Notes under the pieces: model-generated
Databases searched by the model: none
What the model was told of the DNA's origin: nothing
What the model saw: only the letters and a program-made list of their open reading frames with translations
Part shown: positions 5,012 to 11,675 of the stretch, in pieces
Layout of the letters: each line of letters opens with the position of its first letter
Position numbering within the stretch: the stretch's first letter is position 1
NCBI GenBank assembly: GCA_023396555.1
Contig: JAEWWC010000184.1
Location: 1 to 13,136, forward strand
Length of the DNA: 13,136 nucleotides
DNA from: Bacillota bacterium
GTDB lineage: Bacteria; Bacillota; Clostridia; Christensenellales; SZUA-584
Direction: 5' to 3'
Program-made: the position numbers and the translations under genes

Positions 5012-6847
5012 ATGATCGATACACAAAAGCTGGACCGGATACTGATGAAGGTGGGTAAGCCCGCGCGCTATACCGGCGGCGAGCTTGGTGAGATAAAAAA
5101 GAAAATTGACAGGGACACGATGCGGTTCGCGTTCTGTTTTCCGGACGTATACGAGGTGGGCATGTCGCATCTGGGGACGAGCCTGCTCTATCATCTTGCG
5201 AACACGCTGGACGGCGTATACGCGGAACGGTGCTTTGCGCCGTGGCCAGACATGGAACAGGAACTAAAAAGCGCGGGACTGCCGCTGTATTCGCTGGAGA
5301 CCAAGACGGCTTTGAGCGAATTCGACATGCTGGGCTTCTCGCTGTCCTATGAGATGAGCTACACCAACGTGCTGATGATGCTGGAGCTTTCCGGTGTACC
5401 GATGTGCGCAAAGGACCGCGGGAAAGATTGTCCGGTGGTGATCGCGGGCGGCGGCTGCACGTATAACCCCGAGCCGCTGGCGGATTATCTCGACCTGTGC
5501 GTGATCGGCGAAGGCGAGGAAGTGCTGCCCGAGTTGATTGCATTGTATAAGCAGCACCGGTTGACGGACTTCGACCGGCAGGCGTTTCTGCGAGCTGCGG
5601 CGGGCATTGAGGGTATCTACGTGCCGTCGCTGTATGATGTAGAATACAACGCCGACGGAACTGTGGCGCGGTACATTCCTCAGAACGGAGTGCCGGCTGC
5701 GGTCAAAAAGCGCATCGTGACGGACTTTGACGCGGCGTTTTACCCGACGTCCCCCATCGTACCGTATCTCGGTGTGGTGCACGACCGCGTGACGGTGGAG
5801 GTGATGCGCGGCTGTACGCGCGGCTGCCGTTTCTGTCAGGCGGGGTTCATCTGCCGCCCCATACGCGAGCGGAGCGCGGACACGCTGATCAGGCAGGCGC
5901 AAGAGGCCATCAAAAATACAGGCCACGAGGAAGTGTCGATGTGCTCGCTTTCCACAGGCGACTACTCCGAGGTGGGAAAGCTGGTGTGCACGCTGTCCGA
6001 TAATTTCGTTGGCAGCGGCGTGTCGCTGGCGGTGCCGTCGCTGCGGCTGGACTCGTACGAGGGCGAGTATGCGGCGCGTTTGCGCGAAGTGCGCAATACG
6101 GGACTGACGTTCGCGCCCGAGGCGGGTACGCAGCGGCTGCGCGACGTGATCAACAAGAACATTTCGGAGACGGATATACTCTCGGCAGCGAGAGAGGCGT
6201 TTGAAACGGGGCAGAACGGTGTGAAGCTATACTTCATGATGGGGCTGCCATACGAGACGATGGAGGATGTGCTGGGCATCGCGGATGTGGCCGCGAAGCT
6301 CAGGGACATATATTATCAGGTACCCAAGGAGCGGCGCAACGGCGGCTTCAAGCTGACGGTGAGCGTGGCATGCTTTGTGCCCAAGCCGCATACGCCTTTT
6401 CAGTGGGCAACGCAGGACAGCATGGAACGGTTGGCGGAGAAGCAGCGGAAGCTGCGGGATGCGCTGCGGCCCGTCAAGGGCGTGAAGTTCAACTGGCACG
6501 ATGCGCGTACAAGCATGCTGGAGGCGGTGTTCGCACGCGGTGACCGGAGGCTGTCCGCTGTGCTGGAAGCAGCGTACAACGCAGGGTGCCGGTTCGACAG
6601 CTGGATGGAGCTGTTCGATTTTGAGAAGTGGCAGGCGGCTTTCGCGCAGGCGGGGATCGATCCGGATTTCTATGCGGTACGGGAGCGCAGCTTTGAAGAG
6701 ATATTCCCATGGGATGTGATTGACACGGGCGTCAGCAAGACTTACCTGTGGGGTGAGAACCAACGCGGCGAGGAGGCGGCGACCACGCCCGACTGCCGCA
6801 AGGGCTGCACCGGCTGCGGCCTTGTGGAAGCGGGGTTGTGCGGATGA
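5012..6847 (+). CDS. B12-binding-type radical SAM protein, TIGR03960 family
   Basis: 611 residues from ATG 5012 (AGGA about ten bases upstream; the GTG at 4979 precedes the predicted transcript start). Residues about 30-200 form a cobalamin-binding-like N-terminal region (GMSHLGTSLLY, GFSLSYEMSYTN, GEGEEVLPEL). The radical SAM cluster motif CX3CX2C is at Cys268, Cys272, Cys275 in MRGCTRGCRFCQAGF. A TIM-barrel region follows, with FAPEAGTQRLRDVINKN and KLYFMMGLP typical of the family. The last 20 residues carry a second CX3CX2C (Cys595, 599, 602 in DCRKGCTGCG), a likely second metal or Fe-S site. The reaction is unknown to me. The gene overlaps its partner by 4 bases (ATGA at 6844-6847), so the two are translationally coupled, and RNase G follows. 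Family call is firm; an RNA- or ribosome-related function is only suggested by the neighbours. Confidence 0.92.
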   Translation: MIDTQKLDRILMKVGKPARYTGGELGEIKKKIDRDTMRFAFCFPDVYEVGMSHLGTSLLYHLANTLDGVYAERCFAPWPDMEQELKSAGLPLYSLETKTALSEFDMLGFSLSYEMSYTNVLMMLELSGVPMCAKDRGKDCPVVIAGGGCTYNPEPLADYLDLCVIGEGEEVLPELIALYKQHRLTDFDRQAFLRAAAGIEGIYVPSLYDVEYNADGTVARYIPQNGVPAAVKKRIVTDFDAAFYPTSPIVPYLGVVHDRVTVEVMRGCTRGCRFCQAGFICRPIRERSADTLIRQAQEAIKNTGHEEVSMCSLSTGDYSEVGKLVCTLSDNFVGSGVSLAVPSLRLDSYEGEYAARLREVRNTGLTFAPEAGTQRLRDVINKNISETDILSAAREAFETGQNGVKLYFMMGLPYETMEDVLGIADVAAKLRDIYYQVPKERRNGGFKLTVSVACFVPKPHTPFQWATQDSMERLAEKQRKLRDALRPVKGVKFNWHDARTSMLEAVFARGDRRLSAVLEAAYNAGCRFDSWMELFDFEKWQAAFAQAGIDPDFYAVRERSFEEIFPWDVIDTGVSKTYLWGENQRGEEAATTPDCRKGCTGCGLVEAGLCG

Positions 6848-7512
6848 GAATAGGATTGGAGTTTGCCAAGACGGGCGCGGCCCGCTATATATCCCACCTC
6901 GACCTGCAGCGCGCGTTTTCCCGGGCGATTCGGCGGTCTGGCCTGCCGGTAAAGCTGTCGGAAGGGTTCAACCCTCACTATGTGGTGTCCTTCGCGTCGG
7001 CGCTGGCGCTAGGCATGGAGAGCACATGCGAATGCGTGGAGATGGCGTTGGCGAAGGACGTGACGGCGGAGGAGTTTCTGCTGCGCATGGCGAAGGCGCT
7101 GCCGCCCGGCCTTGAGGCTCGGCGCGCGGTGATGCTGGCGGACGGAAGCCCTAAGCTGATGGCGGCGCTGCGCACAGCCGAATACACCGTGGACGTGGAC
7201 GGGGACTTGGACGCGATAGCGCAGGCGGCTAAAGAAGTGCTGGCCGAGACGCAGGTACTGGCCGAAAAGACGGCCAAGGGCGTGACAAAGACGATCGATA
7301 TCCGCGGCATGATCGAGGACATCAGCTGGCGGGACGGGCGGATGGTGCTGCGGCTGTCAGCCGCGCCCGAAGGTTCACTGCGGCCCGAGCTGGTGATGGA
7401 CGTGCTTCATCAGCGGGCGGGAGCATTTGAATACCTTGTAGCGCGCACCGGGCTGTTCACGTACGACCGCGGCGAAGCGGTCGACCTGCTGAGCTTTTGC
7501 CTATCCGTTTGA
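6844..7512 (+). CDS. TIGR03936 (DUF2344) radical SAM-linked protein
   Basis: 222 residues from ATG 6844, which overlaps the TGA of the radical SAM gene as ATGA; an upstream TTG at 6838 is less likely. The N-terminus is the family hallmark: FAKTGAARYISHLDLQRAF, then RRSGLPVKLSEGFNPHY and ALALGMES. The C-terminal half is a less conserved domain ending in LVARTGLFTY. In many Clostridia this protein is encoded directly after, or fused to, the TIGR03960 radical SAM protein, so it probably acts as its partner or substrate-binding subunit. No catalytic residues can be named. It has no cysteine cluster of its own. Function unknown; the pairing is established by gene order across the class and by the overlap seen here. 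Confidence 0.9.
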   Translation: MRIGLEFAKTGAARYISHLDLQRAFSRAIRRSGLPVKLSEGFNPHYVVSFASALALGMESTCECVEMALAKDVTAEEFLLRMAKALPPGLEARRAVMLADGSPKLMAALRTAEYTVDVDGDLDAIAQAAKEVLAETQVLAEKTAKGVTKTIDIRGMIEDISWRDGRMVLRLSAAPEGSLRPELVMDVLHQRAGAFEYLVARTGLFTYDRGEAVDLLSFCLSV

Positions 7513-7517
7513 ATGAT

Positions 7518-7559
7518 ACGGGGGTTTCAGCGTTGAAGCTTTCCCTGAAGGGGCCCCGT
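7518..7559 (+). promoter_or_regulatory. Structured leader ahead of rng
   Basis: In the 83-base gap before rng, ACGGGG (7518-7523) pairs with CCCCGT (7554-7559) and, inside it, TTCAG (7526-7530) pairs with CTGAA (7545-7549). The 14-base apical loop also holds an alternative CCC/GGG pairing. No T tract follows, so it is not an ordinary terminator. In E. coli the rne leader contains hairpins through which RNase E controls its own mRNA; a similar feedback site for RNase G is a possible reading, with no direct evidence. Confidence 0.4.
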
Positions 7560-7595
7560 TGAAAAATATTTGCCTTTGAGAGTTTGGAGTATTAG

Positions 7596-9122
7596 ATGAA
7601 TAAAAAGATCGTTGCGGATATCAACGCGCTCGAAGCCAGGATCGCCCTGCTGGAGGACGACAAGCTGGTGGAGATCCATGTGGAGAGGCGCGGCAAAGAG
7701 CGCCTTGTGGGCAACATCTACAAGGGCCGTGTCGCCAATGTTCTGCCCGGTATGCAGGCGGCGTTTGTGGACATCGGTCTGGAGCGCAACGCCTTCCTTT
7801 ACGCGGGCGACATACTGGCGGACACCTCCGACTTCGAGTTCGGGCAGCAGGTGGATGACATCAACCTGCGGACCAAGCGCATCGAGGAGATGGTGAAGGA
7901 AGGGCAGGAGATCGTCGTACAGGTGCTGAAGCAACCGGGCGGCCAGAAGGGCGCACGAATCACGACACATGTGACGCTGCCGGGGCGGATGGTGGTGCTG
8001 ATGCCCACCGTGAACCATGTGGGCGTGTCCCGCCGTATCGAGGACGAGCAGGAGCGGGGCCGCTTGAAAGAGATCATGGAGCAGATCAAGCCCTCCGACA
8101 TGGGGCTGATCGTGCGAACGGCGGCAGTGGGCAAAACAGCAGACGACTTCATGGGCGAGGTGCGCTTTCTGGAGCGGCTGTGGCGGAGGATACTGCAGCG
8201 GAGCGAGGTGCTGCGCGCACCGCGGCTACTGCATGCCGAGGAATCGCTGGTGTTCCGCACCGTGCGCGATATGTTCACCGCGGATGTATCCGAGTTCGTC
8301 ATCAACGATCAGGAGTATTTTGACAAGGTCATCGCGGTGGCGAACATCATCGCGCCGTTCATCAAGGATCGCGTCCGGCTTTATCAGGGCGGGCCCAACA
8401 TATTCGACGACTACGGCATACAGGCGCGCATCGACAAGGCGCTGGACAAAAAGGTATGGATGAAGAACGGCGCTTACATCATTATCGACGAGACGGAAGC
8501 GCTGACCGTGATCGATGTCAACACCGGCAAGTACGTGGGCGACAACAACCTGCAGCAGACGATACTGGAAGTCAACATCGAGGCGGCGAAGGAGATCGCG
8601 CGGCAGCTGCGGCTGCGAGACATCAGCGGCATCATCGTCATCGACTTCATCGACATGGAGGTGGAGGCGAACAAGTACAAGGTGGTGGCGGCACTGGAGG
8701 AAGCGCTGGCCAAGGATCGCACCAAGACCAACGTACTGGGCATCACCGGCCTCGGGTTGGTGGAGATGACGCGCAAGAAGGTGAGGCGCAAGCTGTCCAG
8801 CATCGTGAAGCGTACCTGTCCGTACTGCGGCGGCAGCGGCCTGGTGGACAGCGAGGAGACGACAGCGATAAATCTGCGGCGGTTGGTGCTGCGGCAGCTT
8901 GCAAATTCGGATATCAAGGAATATCTGATAGAGGTAAATCCGCTGGTCGCGAAGTACATCGAAAGCAAGGAAGCGGAGACGCCGGTGCTGCCCAAGCTGG
9001 AGGGCGTCAAGTTTTATATACTATCGTCCGAATCGGTGCATCTCGCGGATTACCGCGTTGTCGAGATCACATCGCAAAAAGAGCGCGAAAAACTGATCGG
9101 AAAAGCACGCGTGTTTTGTTGA
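7596..9122 (+). CDS. rng: Ribonuclease G/E family endoribonuclease
   Basis: 508 residues from ATG 7596 with a TTTGGAGT ribosome-binding site. Residues about 35-115 are an S1 RNA-binding domain (GNIYKGRVANVLPGMQAAFVDIG spans its start, at residues 39-61). The catalytic DNase I-like domain has Asp307 in LTVIDVNTGK and Asp350 in IIVIDFIDM, matching Asp303 and Asp346 of E. coli RNase E. The zinc link is CPYC at Cys408-Cys411 followed by GGSG. The C-terminus ends about 90 residues later, with no long RNase E-type scaffold tail, so it is RNase G-sized. The enzyme makes 5'-monophosphate-sensitive cuts in single-stranded AU-rich RNA and takes part in rRNA, tRNA and mRNA processing. It lies between the radical SAM pair and rplU, a common clostridial order. 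The rplU promoter overlaps its stop codon. Confidence 0.95.
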   Translation: MNKKIVADINALEARIALLEDDKLVEIHVERRGKERLVGNIYKGRVANVLPGMQAAFVDIGLERNAFLYAGDILADTSDFEFGQQVDDINLRTKRIEEMVKEGQEIVVQVLKQPGGQKGARITTHVTLPGRMVVLMPTVNHVGVSRRIEDEQERGRLKEIMEQIKPSDMGLIVRTAAVGKTADDFMGEVRFLERLWRRILQRSEVLRAPRLLHAEESLVFRTVRDMFTADVSEFVINDQEYFDKVIAVANIIAPFIKDRVRLYQGGPNIFDDYGIQARIDKALDKKVWMKNGAYIIIDETEALTVIDVNTGKYVGDNNLQQTILEVNIEAAKEIARQLRLRDISGIIVIDFIDMEVEANKYKVVAALEEALAKDRTKTNVLGITGLGLVEMTRKKVRRKLSSIVKRTCPYCGGSGLVDSEETTAINLRRLVLRQLANSDIKEYLIEVNPLVAKYIESKEAETPVLPKLEGVKFYILSSESVHLADYRVVEITSQKEREKLIGKARVFC

Positions 9123-9147
9123 CAGAGATTATATGATATGATATGAT
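9119..9147 (+). promoter_or_regulatory. Near-consensus sigma-A promoter of rplU-rpmA
   Basis: Perfect TTGACA (9119-9124), exactly 17 bases, then TATGAT (9142-9147). The -35 overlaps the TGA stop of rng (9120-9122). Three TATGAT hexamers overlap here because the DNA is (TATGA)3T at 9132-9147; only the last has the correct spacing. A strong constitutive promoter fits ribosomal protein genes. Confidence 0.85.
9132..9147 (+). repeat. Five-base tandem repeat (TATGA)3 in the rplU promoter
   Basis: Three perfect TATGA units followed by T lie in the spacer and -10 region. Gain of a unit would still leave a TATGAT at the 17-base spacing, because the hexamer recurs every five bases; loss of a unit would shift the flanking sequence while removing the correctly spaced copy. 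Confidence 0.7.
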
Positions 9148-9239
9148 CTTGAATTGAGCCGCACGAAACTGGTTGCTTGAAATTCCGGCGAAAAATCCGG
9201 ATACCACGACGGCGAGACTGGGAAGAGGAGGTAGCAGCA
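9148..9239 (+). promoter_or_regulatory. rplU leader: 5' leader of rplU, candidate L21 autoregulatory leader
   Basis: The transcript expected from the 9119-9147 promoter has about 85 untranslated bases. They contain a hairpin TCCGG (9184-9188)/CCGGA (9197-9201) with an A-rich loop, enclosed by a possible TGGT (9170-9173)/ACCA (9203-9206) pairing, and a strong GAGGAGG ribosome-binding site at 9225-9231. Structured L21 leaders are known in Bacillota. I cannot confirm that this sequence matches that family. Confidence 0.45.
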
Positions 9240-9578
9240 GTGTACGCAATTTTTGAGACAGGCGGCAAGCAGTATAAAGCGGGCAAGGGCGATATCGTTT
9301 TTGTTGAGAAACTGGACGGAGAACCCGGCAAGCTGGTCAGCTTCGACGCTCTGGTGGTAGCGGACGGCGACGACATCAAGATCGGCACACCCGTCGTAGA
9401 AGGCGCGAAGGTGCGGGCGAAGATCGTTGAGCATGGCAAAGAGAAGAAAGTTGTAACTTTCAAATACAAGCCGAAGAGAAATTTCCGCAAAAAGCAGGGT
9501 CACCGGCAGCCGTTCACAAAGATACGGATCACCAGCATCGGTGTCGGCAAGGACAAAGAAGAAGCGGCGGAAGAGTAA
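9240..9578 (+). CDS. rplU: Large ribosomal subunit protein bL21
   Basis: 112 residues. The start is the GTG at 9240, placed 8 bases after GAGGAGG and giving VYAIFETGGKQYK, the normal L21 N-terminus; a longer in-frame reading from ATG 9177 adds a basic sequence not found in L21 and runs through the leader. The family signature is present near the C-terminus: KYKPKRNFRKKQGHRQPFT followed by KIRITSI. The acidic tail KDKEEAAEE is a minor extra. L21 binds 23S rRNA and is needed for 50S assembly. In Bacillus the next gene is prp, the protease that trims L27; here rpmA follows directly after 34 bases. Confidence 0.96.
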   Translation: MYAIFETGGKQYKAGKGDIVFVEKLDGEPGKLVSFDALVVADGDDIKIGTPVVEGAKVRAKIVEHGKEKKVVTFKYKPKRNFRKKQGHRQPFTKIRITSIGVGKDKEEAAEE

Positions 9579-9612
9579 CGAATCCTTTAAGTGAAAGAGA
9601 GGTGCATTTCAG

Positions 9613-9867
9613 TTGGCACATAAAAAGGGTGTGGGCAGCTCCCGAAACGGGCGCGACAGCGAAAGCAAGCGGCTGGGCGTAAAGCGCAGTGACGGTCAGT
9701 TTGTGCTCGCAGGCAACATACTTGTGCGGCAGCGCGGCACCAAATTCTATCCGGGCAACAACGTGGATATCGGCAGCGACGACACGCTGTTCTCGCTGGT
9801 TGACGGTAACGTCAAATTCGAGCGTAAGGGCCGGGACAAGAAACAGGTCAGCGTTTACCCGAACTAA
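9613..9867 (+). CDS. rpmA: Large ribosomal subunit protein bL27, short form without N-terminal extension
   Basis: 84 residues starting at TTG 9613, with GAGAGGTG ending 8 bases upstream. The N-terminus MAHKKGVGSSRNGRDSESK is like the mature or proteobacterial form. The in-frame codons before the TTG contain no start codon and a TGA stop seven codons upstream, so the N-terminal extension ending before the MAHKK-like sequence, typical of Bacillota L27, cannot be encoded here. L27 sits at the peptidyl transferase centre and its N-terminus contacts tRNA in the P site. In Bacillus and Staphylococcus the extension is removed by the cysteine protease Prp, whose gene normally lies between rplU and rpmA and is absent from this locus. 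TTG start is unusual for a highly expressed gene. A terminator follows. Confidence 0.96.
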   Translation: MAHKKGVGSSRNGRDSESKRLGVKRSDGQFVLAGNILVRQRGTKFYPGNNVDIGSDDTLFSLVDGNVKFERKGRDKKQVSVYPN

Positions 9868-9877
9868 ACAGCCATTG

Positions 9878-9911
9878 ACAGGCTCTGCACAGCAGGGTCT
9901 GTTTTATTTTT
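9878..9911 (+). terminator. Intrinsic terminator of rplU-rpmA
   Basis: An 11-bp stem, two pairs being G-U, joins 9878-9888 with 9892-9902 around the loop ACA and is followed by TTTATTTTT. It starts 10 bases after the rpmA stop, so the operon ends here and does not continue into obgE, which is not in the window. Confidence 0.85.
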
Positions 9912-9930
9912 GGAGTGTTTTGGAGTTGTT

Positions 9931-10710
9931 ATGAAAAAGAATGTGCTTATCGGTATATGTGTGTTGCTGGCATTGGCGCTGGCCGGCTGCGTCCAGAATG
10001 CGGCGACCATTGTGACTGTGGACGATACACAGGATGCAGGCGGCAAATGGGGTGAAGCAGCAACGCCTGAGGACACTCCGGCGGAGGCTGATGTCACGCC
10101 TGATGTGTCTGCGGCTGCTGCCCCTGAAAATACGGAGACCGTCATGCCCAAGGACGTGGCATACCGAATCGACGGGACTTTGCTGCTGATGGAAGCGGGA
10201 ACGGACCAGGCGGTGGTCTATGACGCGGCGGAACAGTATCCGGAAGGCTGGAACTGTGGTCTGGAAAGCTTTATCGTGGGGGAGGACGCGCTCTATCTGA
10301 CGGAACACGGCGTACCCACGGACGGAGAGAACGGCGATGAATACATCTACCGTATCGTGCGCATCGGCTTTGAAGGCGGCCATCGGAAGGAACTGGCCTC
10401 GCAGGAATATATCGGCTTTCTGCAGGTGTTTTTGTACGGCGACAAGCTGGTTTACGTCTCGGACGGTTTCGATTCGGTCATGATCGGCTGGGTCTATCAG
10501 AACGGAACGGGAGGGGACTGGCTGGATTTTTCCGAATACGCCGAACAGAAGGGCGTCGAGTCGGAATACAACAATGCCGAGCTCTACTTTGTTGGCGACG
10601 ATCTGTTTGCCGATATCATATTCTTTGACTTTGACAATGAGGAAAGTGAGCTGGTTGATGACACGGTCTGGATCAAGCCGGACATGACGGTAGAATCCGC
10701 TGTCGATTAA
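9931..10710 (+). CDS. Secreted lipoprotein of unknown function
   Basis: 259 residues from ATG 9931, with GGAG upstream; a TTG at 9910 in the same frame falls in the terminator tail and is rejected. Residues 1-20 form a lipoprotein signal peptide: MKK, a hydrophobic core, and lipobox LAGC with Cys20 as the lipidated residue. Residues about 21-72 are an Ala/Thr/Asp/Glu-rich spacer. The remaining 185 residues are acidic, with many aromatic-containing beta-strand-like stretches (TLLLMEAGTDQAVVYD, DALYLTEHGV, DKLVYVSDGFD) that weakly recall blades of beta-propeller-like surface proteins. No catalytic motif was seen. It lies 11 bases ahead of ogg and may share its transcript, though the functions have no obvious link. 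Family not recognised. Confidence 0.85.
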   Translation: MKKNVLIGICVLLALALAGCVQNAATIVTVDDTQDAGGKWGEAATPEDTPAEADVTPDVSAAAAPENTETVMPKDVAYRIDGTLLLMEAGTDQAVVYDAAEQYPEGWNCGLESFIVGEDALYLTEHGVPTDGENGDEYIYRIVRIGFEGGHRKELASQEYIGFLQVFLYGDKLVYVSDGFDSVMIGWVYQNGTGGDWLDFSEYAEQKGVESEYNNAELYFVGDDLFADIIFFDFDNEESELVDDTVWIKPDMTVESAVD

Positions 10711-10721
10711 TCGGAATCAAT

Positions 10722-11579
10722 ATGGATATCAATAAACTTGAAAATGGCGTGGAGATACGTGGACTGTCGCATTTTTCGCTGGCCGACTGCCTCTGCTGCG
10801 GGCAGGCGTTCCGCTGGAAGCCGCGCGGCAGCGGCTATTTTGGCGTGGCGCTGGGACAGGCAGTATATGCGGAACTGCAGGGAGAAACGCTGCTGCTGAC
10901 CGGCGTCGTGGAGGGCGACATACCGGCGTTCATCCGTTACTTCGATCTGGAGCGGGACTACGGCGCAATTAAGGCACTGTATGCACACGATGAATATCTG
11001 AAGCAGGGGATGAGATATACGCCGGGTATGCGCGTGCTACGGCAGCCGCTGTTTGAGACGCTGATCAGCTTTATCATATCCGCCAACAACAACGTCAAGC
11101 GTATCAGCGGTATCATCGAGACGGTCTGCGAGACGTATGGGGCGCCGCTGGAAGGCGGATTTGATTTTCCGGCGCCGGAAAAACTGGCCTCGCCGACCGA
11201 GGCGGAACTCAAACGCTGCGGTGCGGGATACCGGGCGCGGTATATCATTGAGACCTCCCGTATGGTGGCGGACGGTTTTGATCTGGAAGCTTTGGCTAAG
11301 CTGCCTTTTGAGGCGGCGCGGCGGGAATTGACCAAACTGCCGGGCGTGGGGCAGAAGGTAGCCGACTGCGTCGCGCTGTACGGCATGGGCTTCACGCAGT
11401 CCTTCCCTGCCGACGTATGGATGAAGCGCGTGCTGTGCGGCATGTACGGCTACCGGGGCAAAAACGACAAAGACATGCGCGCGTTCGTGGACTATAAGTT
11501 CGGTGAATACGCGGGCATCGCGCAGCAGTACCTTTTCCACTACGCTCGGAACCATCCGGAGATTTTTCGCTGTCTGTGA
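10722..11579 (+). CDS. ogg: 8-oxoguanine DNA glycosylase/AP lyase (OGG1 type)
   Basis: 285 residues. The N-terminal region (DCLCCGQAFRWKP, residues 22-34) is the OGG_N domain; the helix-hairpin-helix glycosylase domain follows, with ETLISFIISANNNVKRI at 112-128 and the hairpin LPGVGQKVADCVALYG at 206-221. The catalytic residues line up with human OGG1: Lys212 (Lys249), Cys216 (Cys253) and Asp231 (Asp268) in FPADVWMKR. The enzyme removes 8-oxoguanine opposite C and nicks the abasic site through a Schiff base on the lysine. OGG1-type glycosylases are frequent in Clostridia. Its ribosome-binding site is weak (CGGAATCAAT), so it may depend on translation of the lipoprotein gene 11 bases upstream. 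Confidence 0.94.
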   Translation: MDINKLENGVEIRGLSHFSLADCLCCGQAFRWKPRGSGYFGVALGQAVYAELQGETLLLTGVVEGDIPAFIRYFDLERDYGAIKALYAHDEYLKQGMRYTPGMRVLRQPLFETLISFIISANNNVKRISGIIETVCETYGAPLEGGFDFPAPEKLASPTEAELKRCGAGYRARYIIETSRMVADGFDLEALAKLPFEAARRELTKLPGVGQKVADCVALYGMGFTQSFPADVWMKRVLCGMYGYRGKNDKDMRAFVDYKFGEYAGIAQQYLFHYARNHPEIFRCL

Positions 11580-11628
11580 CGCCGGACGCTACATCCATCG
11601 GTGTGAGTATACTAATTGAAATATAAAA

Positions 11629-11654
11629 CAAGGGCCTCCGTTTGGAGGCCCTTG
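11629..11654. terminator. Bidirectional intrinsic terminator between ogg and nifJ
   Basis: A perfect 11-bp stem pairs 11629-11639 with 11644-11654 around the loop GTTT. On the minus strand it is followed by TTTTATATTT, a good tail for nifJ; on the plus strand it is followed by the T-rich ACATGTTTATTTCTG, adequate for ogg. It sits between the convergent genes. Confidence 0.88.
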
Positions 11655-11675
11655 ACATGTTTATTTCTGTTCTGA

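Noticed and set aside
8456..9136. Alternative plus-strand frame inside rng, 226 codons
   Set aside because: The product is dominated by Gly, Arg, His and Gln repeats from the shifted rng codons. The rng frame has all catalytic and zinc residues, so this is a shadow.
9177..9239. N-terminal extension of L21 from ATG 9177
   Set aside because: It covers the leader hairpin and the GAGGAGG ribosome-binding site. Starting at GTG 9240 gives the normal L21 N-terminus.
9875..9903. TTGACA at 9875-9880 as the -35 of a promoter for the lipoprotein gene
   Set aside because: The 16-18-base spacings lead to GTCTGT, TCTGTT or CTGTTT, none an acceptable -10, and the hexamer is part of the rpmA terminator stem.
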